DNA from: Parafrankia elaeagni
GTDB taxonomy: Bacteria > Actinomycetota > Actinomycetes > Frankiales > Frankiaceae
Direction of reading: 5' to 3'
Length of the DNA stretch: 64,000 bases
Assembly: GCF_000374165.1 (NCBI RefSeq)
Contig: NZ_KB893671.1
Coordinates: 62,193 to 126,192, forward strand
Made by a program: the position numbers and the translations under genes. Each line of letters opens with the position of its first letter. Position 1 is the first letter of the stretch. The notes beneath the pieces were generated by a model, which saw nothing but the letters and a program-made list of their open reading frames with translations, did not search any database and had not been told where the DNA came from. Positions 8,878-19,894 of the stretch are shown in pieces.

Positions 8878-9263
8878 CGCACCTCCATGCAGACCACAAC
8901 AAGACCACAATTCAAGCCCCCTCCCGCCCTCCCGGCCGGCACCCTGCATGCACACGCAAAACGGGCCCCGGGTCCACCTCTCGGCCCCCCGAAGCCCGCG
9001 CATCACACCCCACCTACAAGTCGCCGCTCCCCCCGCGCCCCACCGATCCAGCCGAACCACATCGGCACACGCATCCCACCGACCGCGACCACCCACAAAT
9101 CCTCAACAAACCAAATCAGCCCCCCCGCACCCCCACCAGCTACCCCCAGCCGCCCTGAACCTCAGGCCCACCCCCCCGCCCGCAACATCACCACCCGCAA
9201 CATCACCACCCCACACCCCACTAGCCACCCCGCCCCCCAGCCACGCCGGCGGCCCGGGGGGCC

Positions 9264-9282
9264 TGGGGGGCACCGCCCCCCA
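9264..9282 (+). terminator. Hairpin, likely terminator of the GH3 gene
   Basis: TGGGGGGC and GCCCCCCA form a perfect 8-bp stem with a 3-nt loop about 390 nt after the GH3 stop codon. There is no U-tract, as is usual for high-GC actinobacteria. Confidence 0.5.
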
Positions 9283-9300
9283 ACGACATAACGGGCCAAC

Positions 9301-9317
9301 GCCCAACCCCGTTGGGC
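9301..9317 (-). terminator. Hairpin downstream of tRNA-Gly
   Basis: GCCCAAC and GTTGGGC form a 7-bp stem with a CCC loop, 18 nt beyond the 3' end of the minus-strand tRNA-Gly. It is the obvious candidate terminator for that transcript. Confidence 0.5.
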
Positions 9318-9334
9318 ACACGAATCCCGCCGCG

Positions 9335-9405
9335 AGCGGGTGACGGGAATCGAACCCGCATGGCCAGCTTGGAAGGCTGGGGCTCTGCCATTGAGCTACA
9401 CCCGC
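9335..9405 (-). tRNA. tRNA-Gly (anticodon TCC)
   Basis: 71 nt on the minus strand. The acceptor stem GCGGGTG pairs with CACCCGC, leaving discriminator T. The D arm reads TAGCTCAATGGCAGAG, the anticodon loop CTTCCAA gives anticodon TCC (reads GGA), and the T arm is GCGGGTTCGATTCCCGT. CCA is not encoded. It is divergent from the tRNA-Pro gene 48 nt away, so the two must use back-to-back promoters. Confidence 0.95.
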
Positions 9406-9453
9406 GTTGGTGATCGGGACGAGCTTACCCCGTAGGATGTGGATGCAACGCCT

Positions 9454-9526
9454 CGGGGCGTAGCGTAGTGGCCAGCGCGCCTGCTTTGGGTGCAGGAGAT
9501 CGGGAGTTCGAGTCTCCCCGCCCCGA
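9454..9526 (+). tRNA. tRNA-Pro (anticodon TGG)
   Basis: 73 nt. The acceptor stem CGGGGCG pairs with CGCCCCG, discriminator A. The D arm is TAGCGTAGTGGCCAGCG, the anticodon loop TTTGGGT gives TGG (reads CCA), and the T arm reads CGGGAGTTCGAGTCTCCC. No CCA is encoded. It lies 55 nt upstream of the trigger factor start, an arrangement I recall from other actinobacteria. Confidence 0.95.
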
Positions 9527-9581
9527 CCGATACTCTCGGCGCGTCACCCCGTCCAACGTCGTACCAGGAGACCGCCGCGCC

Positions 9582-11078
9582 GTGAAGGCCACCAAGGAGA
9601 CCCTCAGTCCCACCCGGGTCAAGCTCACTGTCGAGGTGCCCTTCGACGAGCTCAAGCCGTCCGTCGATGCCACCTACCGCAAGCTGGCGCGCCAGGTGCG
9701 TGTCAGCGGTTTCCGTCCGGGCAAGGTGCCGCCGCGCATCCTTGACCAGCGCCTGGGGCGGGGCGTGATCCTCGACGAGGCGATCCAGGAGGCGCTGCCG
9801 CAGTTCTACTCGGAGGCTGTGCAGGCCGAGGAGGTGGATGTCCTGTCGCGACCGGAGGTGGACATCACCGAGTTCGCCGACGGGTCGCAGCTCGTGTTCA
9901 CCGCTGAGGTGGATGTCCGTCCGCAGGTGACACTGCCGGAGTTCGGTGATCTGGAACTGGTCGTCGAGCCGGCGGTCGTGTCGGACGAGAAGGTCGACGA
10001 GTACCTCGGCACACTGCGTGACCGGTTCGCCGTGCTGAAGCCGGTGGAGCGTCCGGTGCAGGAGGGCGACTTCGTCTCGCTGGACCTGTCGGCGTCGGTC
10101 GACGGCGAGGCGATCGAGGACGCGACCGCGACCGGGATGTCCTACGAGGTGGGTAGCGGCAACCTGATCGACGGCATCGACGAGGCGATCACCGGCGCCG
10201 CGGAGGGCGACGAGCGCACGTTCGACACCGAGCTGATGGCCGGCGAGTACGCCGGGCGGACGGCACAGGTGACGGCTGTCGTCCGTGGGGTGAAGGAGAA
10301 GGAGCTCCCGGCGCTCGACGACGACTTCGCGACCACGGCGAGCGAGTTCGACACGCTGGAGGAGCTGCGGACCGACGTCCGGGGGCGGCTGGAGACGAGC
10401 CGGAAGGCCGAGCAGCTCGGCGAGGCCCGCGACAAGCTGCTGGACAAGCTGGTGGAGCTCGTCGAGGTGCCGGTGCCGGAGTCGGTGCTGGCGGGTGAGC
10501 TGGAGGCGCGGGAGCACCGGCTGGGCCACGAGCTGGAGCACATCGGCACGGATCGGGCCACGTACCTGGAGACGCTCGGCCAGTCGGAGGAGGATTTCGA
10601 CGCCGAGGTCCGGAAGTCCGCGGACAAGGCCATCCGTTCGCAGTTCATCCTGGACGCGGTGATCGACGCCGAGTCGATCGGGCTGGATCAGGGCGAGCTG
10701 ATGGAGCAGATCCTGATGCGGGCGCAGCGGGCCGGTGTGCAGCCGGACCAGTACGCCCAGCAGCTGGCGCAGGGCGAGGGCCTGACGGCGCTGATGGCGG
10801 ATGTGCTCCGCACGAAGGCGCTCTTCCTGCTGCTGGAGAACGCGAAGGTCGCGGATTCCGAGGGCAACCCGGTCGAGCTGAACCTGCCGCGCCGTCCGGC
10901 GGCTGACGCCGAGGACGACGTCGAGGACATCTCGGACGAGCTGGACGCCGAGGAGCTGGCGATCGGTGGCTCCGCGGCGGTGTCGCAGGACGATGGCGCG
11001 GCCGAGGTGGCGGCGGAGTCGGCTGCTGCGGAGGACACGTCGGCGGCGGACGCCGCGCCGGGGTCCGACACGAAGTAG
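9582..11078 (+). CDS. tig: Trigger factor, ribosome-associated peptidyl-prolyl isomerase and chaperone
   Basis: 498 residues. Residues 1-140 form the ribosome-binding domain. The FKBP-type isomerase domain (about 150-235) includes [15 protein letters not shown] and [18 protein letters not shown]. Residues 240-425 form the helical chaperone arms. The last 60 residues are an acidic Ala/Glu/Asp tail common in actinobacterial homologues. The GTG at 9582 has a CCAGGAG site 10-11 nt upstream and gives the conserved opening [15 protein letters not shown]. The gene sits directly before clpP1-clpP2-clpX, linking nascent-chain folding with degradation, and a 14-bp hairpin in the gap suggests partly separate transcription. 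Confidence 0.97.
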   Translation: MKATKETLSPTRVKLTVEVPFDELKPSVDATYRKLARQVRVSGFRPGKVPPRILDQRLGRGVILDEAIQEALPQFYSEAVQAEEVDVLSRPEVDITEFADGSQLVFTAEVDVRPQVTLPEFGDLELVVEPAVVSDEKVDEYLGTLRDRFAVLKPVERPVQEGDFVSLDLSASVDGEAIEDATATGMSYEVGSGNLIDGIDEAITGAAEGDERTFDTELMAGEYAGRTAQVTAVVRGVKEKELPALDDDFATTASEFDTLEELRTDVRGRLETSRKAEQLGEARDKLLDKLVELVEVPVPESVLAGELEAREHRLGHELEHIGTDRATYLETLGQSEEDFDAEVRKSADKAIRSQFILDAVIDAESIGLDQGELMEQILMRAQRAGVQPDQYAQQLAQGEGLTALMADVLRTKALFLLLENAKVADSEGNPVELNLPRRPAADAEDDVEDISDELDAEELAIGGSAAVSQDDGAAEVAAESAAAEDTSAADAAPGSDTK

Positions 11079-11120
11079 TGGTGTGCGGCCCGGCAGGTGC
11101 CGGGCGTGCGGATGTCGTCT

Positions 11121-11167
11121 GACGGCCTCCGGAGTCCGGCTCTGTCGGCCTGGCTCCGGAGGCCGTC
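11121..11167 (+). terminator. Terminator after trigger factor
   Basis: A perfect 14-bp inverted repeat (11121-11134 with 11154-11167, arms beginning GACGGCCTCC) with a 19-nt loop lies 43 nt after the tig stop. A smaller 8-bp hairpin (11088-11105) precedes it. Both lack a U-tract. Confidence 0.65.
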
Positions 11168-11277
11168 CGCGTGTCCGGGGGCCACAGGTGGACACCGGGA
11201 GGCGCGCTGTCGGCCCGGTGCGGGCGGGTGCCTCCCAGGCTGGGACCGGCCGGGCGCCGATGCCGGACTGGCCCAGC

Positions 11278-11339
11278 CTCACGCCCAGCGCGAACATCGA
11301 AGGAGAAGCACCGGAACCGGCTCGGGTCACAGATAGTGT
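11278..11339 (+). promoter_or_regulatory. Candidate ClgR-type operator and promoter of clpP1
   Basis: At 11281-11295 the sequence ACGCCCAGCGCGAAC fits the actinobacterial ClgR pattern (CGC, five bases, GCG, then A/T-A/T-C/G) apart from one expected purine and a flanking base. TAGTGT (11334-11339) is a plausible -10 element 47 nt downstream, which puts the box where an activator would bind. ClgR activates clpP genes in Streptomyces and Corynebacterium. Assignment here is by pattern only. Confidence 0.4.
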
Positions 11340-11385
11340 CGAGCCGGTCAATCAGATGCCGCCAAAGGAAGCCGAGGATCCGACC

Positions 11386-12027
11386 GTGAGTGACATCGCC
11401 GCCCCTCGCCTGGCTGTCCCGGGCCCGAGTCTCCGTTCTCCCGGACAGAGCGGCCCCGGCTTCGACGAGCAGGTGTTCAACCGTCTGCTCCGTGAGCGGA
11501 TCATCTTCCTGGGCTCGGTGGTGGAGGACTCGATCGCCAACGCGATCTGCGCGCAGCTGCTGCTGCTCAACGCCGAGGACCCCAACCGGGACATCTTCCT
11601 GTACATCAACTCGCCCGGTGGCTCGGTCAGCGCCGGTATGGCGATCTACGACACGATGCAGTACGTCGAGAACGACGTCGCCACGGTGTCCCTCGGCCTG
11701 GCCGCGTCGATGGGGCAGTTCCTGCTCTGCGCGGGCGCGCCGGGCAAGCGCTACTCGCTGCCGCACGCGCGGATCATGATGCACCAGCCCTCCGGCGGCA
11801 TCGGCGGCACGGCCTCCGACATCGCGATCCAGGCCGAGCAGATGCTCTACACGAAGCGGATGATGCAGGAGCGCATTGCGTTCCACACCGGTCAGCCCGT
11901 CGAGCAGATCGAGCGCGACTCCGACCGCGACCGCTGGTTCACCGCGGAGGAAGCGAAGGACTACGGCTTCGTGGACCACGTCGTCCAGCGGGCCCGCCAG
12001 GTTCCCAGCGAAGGCCCGGTGAGCTGA
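11386..12027 (+). CDS. clpP1: ATP-dependent Clp protease proteolytic subunit 1
   Basis: 213 residues. The catalytic triad is Ser108 (GLAASMGQF), His133 (MMHQPSGG) and Asp182 (SDRDRWF), with family-normal spacings of 25 and 49 residues. The N-terminus has 25 extra residues before [10 protein letters not shown], probably a propeptide. The GTG at 11386 has a GAGGA site 8 nt upstream; an in-frame ATG at 11356 is the alternative. Actinobacteria assemble ClpP1 and ClpP2 heptamers into one mixed tetradecamer that works with ClpX or ClpC. clpP2 follows after 62 nt, so the two are almost certainly co-transcribed. Confidence 0.96.
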   Translation: MSDIAAPRLAVPGPSLRSPGQSGPGFDEQVFNRLLRERIIFLGSVVEDSIANAICAQLLLLNAEDPNRDIFLYINSPGGSVSAGMAIYDTMQYVENDVATVSLGLAASMGQFLLCAGAPGKRYSLPHARIMMHQPSGGIGGTASDIAIQAEQMLYTKRMMQERIAFHTGQPVEQIERDSDRDRWFTAEEAKDYGFVDHVVQRARQVPSEGPVS

Positions 12028-12089
12028 CGTCCGCCGCGGCCGCGAGCCGTCCCGACCCTCGTCACCCGCTCTCCTCGGAGGCAGTCACC

Positions 12090-12734
12090 ATGCACGGATC
12101 ACAGGGCTACTACGGAACGCAGAGCCGTTACGTCCTCCCCAACATCATCGAGAAGACCTCCCGCGGCGAGTACGGGATGGACCCGTACTCGAAGCTGCTC
12201 AAGGAGCGGATCGTCTTCCTCGGCGCGCCGATCGACGACACGTCCGCGAACGACGTGATGGCGCAGCTGCTGTTCCTGGAGTCCGAGGACCCGGACCGCG
12301 ACATCTCGATCTACATCAACTCGCCGGGTGGATCGTTCACCTCGCTGACCGCCATCTACGACACGATGCAGTTCGTGCGGCCCGACATCCAGACGATCTG
12401 CATGGGCCAGGCGGCGTCCGCGGCAGCGGTGCTGCTGGCGGCGGGCACACCCGGCAAGCGGTTCGCGCTGCAGAACAGCCGGATCCTCATCCACCAGCCG
12501 TCGGCGCAGGGTGAGGGCCAGTCGAGCGACATCGAGATCCAGGCGCGCGAGATCCTGCGGATGCGCACGTTGCTGGAGCGGATGCTCGCCGAGCACACCG
12601 GCCGCAACGAGGAGGACGTCCGCAAGGACATCGAGCGCGACAAGATCCTCAGCTCCGACGAGGCCAAGGAGTACGGCATCATCGACGAGGTGATCAAGAC
12701 CCGGAAGTCCTCGCGGCTCGCTGCCTCGCGCTGA
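12090..12734 (+). CDS. clpP2: ATP-dependent Clp protease proteolytic subunit 2
   Basis: 214 residues. The triad is Ser110 (GQAASAAA), His135 (LIHQPSAQ) and Asp184 (IERDKILS). Compared with clpP1 the catalytic serine is followed by Ala rather than Met and the HQP loop reads SAQGEGQ, as in actinobacterial ClpP2. The ATG has CGGAGG 9 nt upstream. The N-terminal [14 protein letters not shown] segment is the likely cleaved propeptide and axial loop. The partner chaperone gene clpX follows after a 485-nt gap with its own structured leader. Confidence 0.96.
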   Translation: MHGSQGYYGTQSRYVLPNIIEKTSRGEYGMDPYSKLLKERIVFLGAPIDDTSANDVMAQLLFLESEDPDRDISIYINSPGGSFTSLTAIYDTMQFVRPDIQTICMGQAASAAAVLLAAGTPGKRFALQNSRILIHQPSAQGEGQSSDIEIQAREILRMRTLLERMLAEHTGRNEEDVRKDIERDKILSSDEAKEYGIIDEVIKTRKSSRLAASR

Positions 12735-13219
12735 CTCGGCCTGGCACCTTCCGGGCAGTGGAGCGGCTGCGGCCGGACCTCGGTGAGAGCACCTCGGGAG
12801 CTGCCGGCGGAAACACCGGAGCCCGGTGGGTCCGGATGCCCCGACGCGGGTGCCCGGACCGGCCTGGCCAGCCCGGTCGACGGGCTGCGGACAGGCCAGG
12901 CTGTGGTCTCCGGGTGCCTGTCAGCGGGCCCGTCAGGCTCATCGGTGGCGGGTCGGATGCGACGGGCTGGCATCACCACCTCTCATATCGGACACCCGGG
13001 CCGGCTGTGGCGCTGAACGGGCTGTGTGGACGAGCGGGGACGGGCCTGATGACCGTAGGCTGACCGGTATGAGCCCATCGATTGGGCTCTCACGGGACGC
13101 CCCCGCGGGGTACCGTCCCCACGGGGACGGACAGAGGCAGACACGCGACGACCGGGCGGTGTGCACCGCCCCCGACACGCAGGCGACACCATCGTCTGGA
13201 CGAAGGGACTGAGTCCTCG
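12735..13219 (+). promoter_or_regulatory. Non-coding clpP2-clpX gap and structured clpX leader
   Basis: No gene is supported. A stem-loop at 12861-12897 (CAGCCCG/CGGGCTG core, GGCCTG/CAGGCC outer arms) may terminate the clpP1-clpP2 transcript. Nearer clpX lie two further perfect hairpins: 13071-13089 (GAGCCCA/TGGGCTC, 5-nt loop) and 13113-13130 (CCGTCCCC/GGGGACGG, 2-nt loop). If transcription starts before 13071 both would be in the clpX mRNA leader. Confidence 0.5.
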
Positions 13220-14512
<1,293 letters not shown>

Positions 14513-14553
14513 CGCCCGCGGCCGGCACGATGGCCGCATGATCTGGACCGGCT

Positions 14554-14586
14554 CGGGCCCCACGGCGATCGCCGCCGCGGGGCCCG
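14554..14586 (+). terminator. Hairpin between clpX and folC
   Basis: CGGGCCCC and GGGGCCCG form an 8-bp stem around a loop that itself holds the palindrome GGCGATCGCC. It lies 42 nt after clpX and 26 nt before folC. Confidence 0.45.
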
Positions 14587-14612
14587 TCCGCTGATGCCAT
14601 AACCTCGGCTGC

Positions 14613-15962
14613 GTGACAGACGCACGTACGGGGAGCACGCCGGACGATGTCGCCGGCCTCGCCCGAGTGGAGAAGGCGCTCGCCGGTCGGTTCCCGCACC
14701 GGATGCTTCCCGACCTGGAACGGATGCGGGACCTCGTCGACCTGCTGGGCCATCCCGAGCAGTCGTTCCCGACGATCCACATCACCGGCACGAACGGCAA
14801 GACGTCCACCGCCCGGATGATCGACGCGCTGCTGCGGGCGTTCGGCCTGCGGCCGGGCCGGTACACCTCGCCGCATCTCGAGACCGTCACCGAGCGGATC
14901 AGCATCAACGGCGCCCCGGCCAGCCCGGAGGTGTTCGCCCGGGCCTACGACGACGTGATTCCGTACGCCGAGCTGATCGACACCCGGCATCCCGATCGGG
15001 TGACCTTCTTCGAACTGCTCACCGCGATGGCCTTCGCCGCCTTCGCGGACGCACCGGTCGACGTCGGTGTCATCGAGGTCGGCATGGGCGGTACCTGGGA
15101 CGCCACGAACGTCGTCGACGCCGGTGTCTCGGTGATCACCCCCGTCTCGCTGGACCACCCGGAACTGGGCTCGACCGTCGAGGCCGTCGCCGCGGAGAAG
15201 GCCGGGATCATCCGGCCCGACGCTCTCGTCGTACTGGCCCAGCAGACGCTGCCGGCCGCGGAGGTGCTGCTGCGTCGGGCCTCCGAGGTCGGTGCCACCG
15301 TGGCCCGCGAGGGTCTCGAGTTCGGAGTGGTGGGCCGGCGTCCGGCCGTCGGCGGCCAGATGCTGACCCTGCGCGCCCTGGGCGGGACCTACGAGGAGGT
15401 CTTCCTGCCCCTGCACGGCGTGCACCAGGCGCACAACGCGGCGGTGGCACTGGCCGCGGTCGAGGCGTTCCTCGGCGGCGGGCAGAGCCAGCTGGACGCC
15501 GACGCCGTCCTCGCCGGTTTCGCGCAGGCCGACTCGCCCGGGCGGCTGGAGGTGGTACGGCGCTCGCCGACCATCGTGCTGGACGGTGCGCACAACGTCG
15601 CCGGCGCCCAGGCCCTGGCCGTGGCCGTCGACGAGGCGTTCGGCTTCGACACGCTGGTCGGTGTCGTCGGCATGCTGAGCGACAAGGACGCGGAGGGCAT
15701 CCTCGCCGCGCTGGAGCCCGTCCTGAGCAGCATTGTGATCACGCAGAGCAGCTCGCCACGGGCGATGGGCGCGGACGACCTGGCCGCGGTCGCCGTGGAC
15801 ATCTTCGACCCGGACCGGGTCGAGGTCGCCCCCCGGCTAGACGACGCGCTGGAGGCCGCCGTTCGGCTTGCCGAGGAGGAGGGCGAGCTCGGTGGGACCG
15901 GTGTCCTGGTCACCGGCTCGCTGGTGACCGTCGGCGAGGCCCGCCACCTGCTCCGGCGTTGA
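14613..15962 (+). CDS. folC: Bifunctional folylpolyglutamate/dihydrofolate synthase
   Basis: 449 residues. The Mur-ligase-type P-loop [10 protein letters not shown] (57-66) is followed by the [13 protein letters not shown] folate-site motif, the [10 protein letters not shown] omega loop and, in the C-terminal domain, DGAHNVAGA. The enzyme adds glutamate to folates with ATP in the cytoplasm. Start is GTG. In Streptomyces a small DUF4233 membrane gene commonly sits between folC and ndk; here 209 nt follow with no such frame, so it appears to be missing or moved. Confidence 0.95.
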   Translation: MTDARTGSTPDDVAGLARVEKALAGRFPHRMLPDLERMRDLVDLLGHPEQSFPTIHITGTNGKTSTARMIDALLRAFGLRPGRYTSPHLETVTERISINGAPASPEVFARAYDDVIPYAELIDTRHPDRVTFFELLTAMAFAAFADAPVDVGVIEVGMGGTWDATNVVDAGVSVITPVSLDHPELGSTVEAVAAEKAGIIRPDALVVLAQQTLPAAEVLLRRASEVGATVAREGLEFGVVGRRPAVGGQMLTLRALGGTYEEVFLPLHGVHQAHNAAVALAAVEAFLGGGQSQLDADAVLAGFAQADSPGRLEVVRRSPTIVLDGAHNVAGAQALAVAVDEAFGFDTLVGVVGMLSDKDAEGILAALEPVLSSIVITQSSSPRAMGADDLAAVAVDIFDPDRVEVAPRLDDALEAAVRLAEEEGELGGTGVLVTGSLVTVGEARHLLRR

Positions 15963-16171
15963 CCGCTGCGCTGTTTGTCTGCGCCGCCGTTGATCTGCGC
16001 CGTCCGTGCGGCCACCGCGGGCACTCCGACGGGTGGGTCGGGGGAGTGCGCGCACCGGGCACGATCGCTGACCCTGTAAGTTTGCCCAGGGCCAACCTGC
16101 TCGCCCTCGCCGCGCGAGGGGCCGGTCGCCCGCCAGCGTCAAAGATGACGAAACGAGTCCGAAGGAGTCCC

Positions 16172-16585
16172 GTGTCCGCCGAGCGCACCCTCATCCTGGT
16201 CAAGCCCGATGGCGTCAGCCGCGGCCTCGTCGGTGAGGTCATCGGCCGCCTCGAGCGCAAGGGGCTGAAGATCGTGGCTCTGCAGCTGCGCACGCTCGAG
16301 CGCTCGGTCGCCGAGACCCACTACGGCGAGCACTCCAGCAAGCCGTTCTTCGGTGAGCTGGTCGACTTCATCACCTCCGGCCCGCTGGTCGCGCTGGTCG
16401 CCGAGGGTCCGCGTGCGACGGAGGCGGCGCGTGGTCTGATCGGCGCCACCGACCCGGTGAAGGCCGCTCCCGGCTCGCTGCGGGGCGACTTCGCCCTGGA
16501 GATCGGCGAGAACCTGGTCCACGGGTCGGACTCGCCGGAGTCGGCCAAGCGCGAGATCGACCTGTTCTTCCCCGGCCTTAGCTGA
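16172..16585 (+). CDS. ndk: Nucleoside diphosphate kinase
   Basis: 137 residues, the normal length. [20 protein letters not shown] is the conserved opening and the phosphohistidine is His117 in [12 protein letters not shown]. The enzyme transfers the gamma phosphate among nucleoside triphosphates. The GTG at 16172 has GAAGGAG 5 nt upstream. The frame is open further upstream, but that part is Arg-rich and not conserved. Confidence 0.97.
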   Translation: MSAERTLILVKPDGVSRGLVGEVIGRLERKGLKIVALQLRTLERSVAETHYGEHSSKPFFGELVDFITSGPLVALVAEGPRATEAARGLIGATDPVKAAPGSLRGDFALEIGENLVHGSDSPESAKREIDLFFPGLS

Positions 16586-17147
16586 CCGGCCGACCGGCTG
16601 CGGTTCCGCTTGCTGCCCGGGCCGCCGGCCTCACCTGGTGCGGGTGGTCGACCGGCGCCACGCAGGGTGAGTCCCCGGCCGACGGCGGCGCAGCCGCGCC
16701 GCCCCGGCCCGGCGGAGCCCGTGCCGTCCGGGCGGTGGCGGGTGCTCCGTCCCCACCTGGGGAGGTCGGGCTCCAGGCCCGGTCGCCCGCTCGGTACCCG
16801 GAGTGCCTTGTCGTGGGCTTGTGTCCACGGTCGGTGCGGATCTGGCCGGCGTGCCGTGCGCGCCCCGCTTCGCATGGGGTGACACGCTTCCCGGTCGGCC
16901 CGGCGACGTCACCGGGGGCGGTCTACGCTTTCAACTGCCCGGAGCGTGCCCGACAGGTCGCCGCGACCGTCCTCCCGGTCGGTTGTGGCGAACGTTTCCA
17001 CGCCAGGCGCATCCGGGCCGTCCCGCCCGCTCGACGAACTCTGTACGTGTTTCGCGCGTTGATCGGGGATGAGCCGGTCGGTGCCGCTCGCGCGCGCCGT
17101 CCGGACTTGTCCCCTCTCGCGCCCCTCGGGAAGGCCGGCACCCGACG
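16586..17147. other. Intergenic region upstream of mreB
   Basis: 562 nt with no supported gene. Open frames are Arg/Pro-rich and on both strands. It should hold the promoter of the mreBCD operon, but I could not pick a convincing -35/-10 pair; TCTACGCT near 16922-16929 is one weak -10 candidate. Confidence 0.5.
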
Positions 17148-18179
17148 ATGTCCAGTTCGCTGTCGTTCCTCGGTCGTGACATGGCCGTCGACCTCGGTAC
17201 CGCCAACACGCTCGTCTACGTCCGTGGCAGGGGCATCGTTCTCAACGAGCCCAGTGTGGTCGCGATCAACACGACCACCTCCGGAATCCTCGCGGTCGGA
17301 ACCGACGCGAAGAGGATGATCGGCCGCACCCCGGGCAATGTCGTGGCGGTCCGCCCGTTGAAGGACGGCGTCATCGCCGACTTCGAGACGACGGAGCGGA
17401 TGCTGCGCTACTTCATCCAGAAGGTGCACCGCCGCAGACACTTCGCCAAGCCTCGGCTGGTGGTGTGTGTTCCGTCCGGCATCACCGGTGTGGAGCAGCG
17501 GGCCGTCAAGGACGCCGGCTACCAGGCGGGGGCGCGCAAGGTCTACATCATCGAGGAGCCGATGGCGGCGGCGATCGGGGCGGGCCTGCCCGTGCACGAG
17601 CCGACCGGCAACATGGTCGTCGACATCGGCGGCGGTACGACGGAGGTCGCGGTCATCTCGCTCGGTGGCATCGTCACGAGCCAGTCGATCCGCACCGCCG
17701 GTGACGAGCTGGACACGGCGATCATCTCCTACGTCAAGAAGGAGTACTCGCTGATGCTCGGCGAGCGGACCGCCGAGGAGATCAAGATGGCGATCGGCTC
17801 GGCGCACAAGATCCCGGACGAGCCGAGCGCGGAGATCCGCGGCCGCGACCTCGTCACGGGGCTGCCCAAGACGATCGTGGTGACCGCCGAGGAGATCCGC
17901 AAGGCGATCGAGGAGCCGGTGAACGCGGTGATCGACGCGGTCAAGGTGACCCTCGACCGGTGCCCGCCGGAGCTGTCCGGCGACATCATGGACCGCGGCA
18001 TCGTTCTGACCGGCGGCGGCGCGCTGCTGCGTGGGCTGGACGAGCGCCTGCGGCACGAGACCGGAATGCCGATCCACATCGCGGAGAACCCGCTGCACTC
18101 GGTGGCGATGGGGTCGGGCAAGTGCGTTGAGGAGTTCGAGGCCCTGCAACAGGTTCTGATCTCCGAACCGAAGCGCTGA
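17148..18179 (+). CDS. mreB: Rod shape-determining protein MreB (actin-like)
   Basis: 343 residues, an actin-fold ATPase that organises wall synthesis at the membrane. The nucleotide-site motifs are in order: [15 protein letters not shown] (phosphate 1), [16 protein letters not shown] (phosphate 2) and [16 protein letters not shown] (adenosine). [13 protein letters not shown] is the connect motif. It heads the cluster mreB-mreC-mreD-mrdA-rodA, all on one strand. In mycelial actinomycetes MreB acts in spore-wall or lateral-wall integrity rather than in tip growth. Confidence 0.97.
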   Translation: MSSSLSFLGRDMAVDLGTANTLVYVRGRGIVLNEPSVVAINTTTSGILAVGTDAKRMIGRTPGNVVAVRPLKDGVIADFETTERMLRYFIQKVHRRRHFAKPRLVVCVPSGITGVEQRAVKDAGYQAGARKVYIIEEPMAAAIGAGLPVHEPTGNMVVDIGGGTTEVAVISLGGIVTSQSIRTAGDELDTAIISYVKKEYSLMLGERTAEEIKMAIGSAHKIPDEPSAEIRGRDLVTGLPKTIVVTAEEIRKAIEEPVNAVIDAVKVTLDRCPPELSGDIMDRGIVLTGGGALLRGLDERLRHETGMPIHIAENPLHSVAMGSGKCVEEFEALQQVLISEPKR

Positions 18180-18328
18180 CCCGCGGGCCCGGGCCGGTGG
18201 GCGTTCCGTGAACAGGGGTGCCCGCCGGCCCGCGGCGGGCCCGGTGGCCGGCGGGCCGTGGTAGCGAGAGGCCCGGCCGTCGGCTGGCCCGCGCGGCAGG
18301 AGGACGGCAGCGGTGATGGAGGATCGAC

Positions 18329-19351
18329 GTGGGACGTGACACCAGGCGCTCACGCCTTGTCATCGCCGCCCTGCTCGTCCTCGCCTTCACGCTGATCACA
18401 CTCGACTACCGGACGGGCGATTCCGCCACCGGGGTGCGTGGTGCGCTGCACTCGGTGGTCGGCGGCGTGGAGAACGCGGTGACCGCGGTGACCCGACCCA
18501 TCGGGCGGACGGTCTCCTCGTTGACCCATCCGAACCGCTACCACGACCGCGCCGACCGGCTCGCCGAGGAGAACGCGGCGCTGCGCCGGTCGATCGCGGA
18601 CGACGCCGAGATCGACCGGTTGGCCGGGGAGCTCTCCGCACTGCGTCTGCTCGCCGACAAGGGGCAGTACACGATCGTTCCGGCCCGGGTCATCGCGGTC
18701 GGCGACGTCACCGGGATGGACTGGACGGTCACCATCAACGCGGGACGCCGGGACGGGCTCGCCGTCGACAAGGTCGTGGTGAACACGGCGGGCCTGGTGG
18801 GGACGGTGGCCTCGGTGACTGACCAGACCGCCGTCATCAGGCTGATCTGTGACCCGACGAGCCGGATCGGCGCCCGGCTGGAAACCACGCAGCTCCTCGG
18901 CGCCGTCGCCGGGGGGCAGGGGCCGAGAAACCTGACCTTCACCCTTTATGACGCCTCGTACCAGGTAAAAGAGGGTGACCGATTGGTTACGTTTGGTAGT
19001 CTCGACTATGTGGCGGGTGTGCCGATCGGCGAGGTGACGCGGGTGGTCGATGTCGGCGGTCTCTCGCGTACCGCCGAGGTGCGTCCCTTCGTCTCGATCG
19101 GCACCCTCGACCTGGTGGGCGTCGTCGTCGGGGGTCCGCCGGGAGACCCGGGCGACCGTGTCCTGCCGCCGCGCGAGGTGCCGCCGGCCGGCGGCCCGCA
19201 GCCACCCGCCGGTGATGCCGCTGCGTCGACCCCGCCGGCAGGCACCCCGCCGGCAGGCACCGCGCCCGCAGGCACCGCGCCTGCCGGTCAGGGCGCGGCT
19301 GGCGGCCAACCGCAGGCCGGCACAGGTACGGCGACCCAGGGCGCCGGGTGA
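18329..19351 (+). CDS. mreC: Rod shape-determining protein MreC
   Basis: 340 residues. One N-terminal membrane helix (8-26) is followed by a coiled coil (about 70-95, with LAEENAALRRSI) and the extracellular beta domain of MreC (100-262, including VTINAGRRDGLAVDKVVV and YQVKEGDRLVTFGS). The last 65 residues are a Pro/Ala/Gly tail with repeated PAGT units, which other actinobacterial MreCs also show in varied form. GTG start with GGAGGATC upstream. The protein links MreB to the transpeptidase PBP2 and to RodA, encoded just downstream. Confidence 0.95.
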   Translation: MGRDTRRSRLVIAALLVLAFTLITLDYRTGDSATGVRGALHSVVGGVENAVTAVTRPIGRTVSSLTHPNRYHDRADRLAEENAALRRSIADDAEIDRLAGELSALRLLADKGQYTIVPARVIAVGDVTGMDWTVTINAGRRDGLAVDKVVVNTAGLVGTVASVTDQTAVIRLICDPTSRIGARLETTQLLGAVAGGQGPRNLTFTLYDASYQVKEGDRLVTFGSLDYVAGVPIGEVTRVVDVGGLSRTAEVRPFVSIGTLDLVGVVVGGPPGDPGDRVLPPREVPPAGGPQPPAGDAAASTPPAGTPPAGTAPAGTAPAGQGAAGGQPQAGTGTATQGAG

Positions 19352-19357
19352 GATCGC

Positions 19358-19894
19358 ATGTGGGACAGCGGTTTTTCTGAGGAGCGGCTGCACCCGCGTG
19401 CGTTCGCGGCCGCGGTCGTCCTGCTGCTGGTCGCCGTGGTCCTGCAGGTGTCCGTGGTCGCCCGGCTGGGCGCCCCGCTCGGCCGGCCCGATCTGGTGCT
19501 CGTCCTGCTGGCGGTCGTCGCGCTGATCGAGGGACCGCTGCTCGGTGCTGTCCTCGGATTCGCGGTGGGTCTGCTGGCTGATCTGCTCTCCAGTCATGTG
19601 ATCGGGCAGACAGCACTCGTCCTGTGTCTGGTCGGCTACCTCACGGGCCTGGTGATGAACGCGGCCGAGCGGTCGATCGCCGTGCCGCTGGCGGCGGTCG
19701 GTGCGGCGGCTGCCCTCGGCACCCTGGGTAACGCCGCGGCGACGGCCCTGCTCGGCGACGCCGCTCTCACCAGCGGCCAGGCCCTCCTGCGGGCCCTCGC
19801 CGCCGGCATCTACGGGCTGCTGGTGACCCCGTTCCTGTTCCCGCTCGCCCTCGCCGCCGCACGCAGGCTGCACCGGGAGCGGGGGCGGCTGTGA
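19358..19894 (+). CDS. mreD: Rod shape-determining membrane protein MreD
   Basis: 178 residues with five predicted membrane helices, 6 nt after mreC. The sequence shows the usual MreD pattern: a short N-terminus, LGAPLGRPDLVLVLL, then EGPLLGAVLGFAVGLLADLL. It completes the MreCD membrane unit of the elongation complex. Its stop overlaps the GTG of mrdA by 4 nt, so translation is coupled. Confidence 0.92.
   Translation: MWDSGFSEERLHPRAFAAAVVLLLVAVVLQVSVVARLGAPLGRPDLVLVLLAVVALIEGPLLGAVLGFAVGLLADLLSSHVIGQTALVLCLVGYLTGLVMNAAERSIAVPLAAVGAAAALGTLGNAAATALLGDAALTSGQALLRALAAGIYGLLVTPFLFPLALAAARRLHRERGRL

Larger units (their letters stand above)
8878..9334. other. Intergenic region with strong strand asymmetry (C/A-rich, G-poor top strand)
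   Basis: No gene is supported. The top strand is almost free of G for roughly 350 nt, unlike the neighbouring genes, and includes a 15-nt direct repeat (CCCGCAACATCACCA, two copies at about 9178-9210). Two terminator-like hairpins close the region toward the tRNAs. Open frames here encode only Pro/His/Thr-rich low-complexity peptides. Confidence 0.6.

Noticed and set aside
8313-9158. 281-codon frame running from the GH3 3' end into the intergenic region
   Set aside because: It is a shadow of the GH3 C-terminus in another frame, continued through Pro/His low-complexity sequence.
9396-11351. 651-codon minus-strand open frame opposite tig
   Set aside because: It is antisense to the conserved trigger factor gene and Arg/Leu/His-rich without motifs. 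Long antisense frames are expected at this GC content.
16735-17319. Open frame before and into mreB
   Set aside because: It is out of frame with mreB, Arg/Pro-rich and not preceded by a ribosome site.
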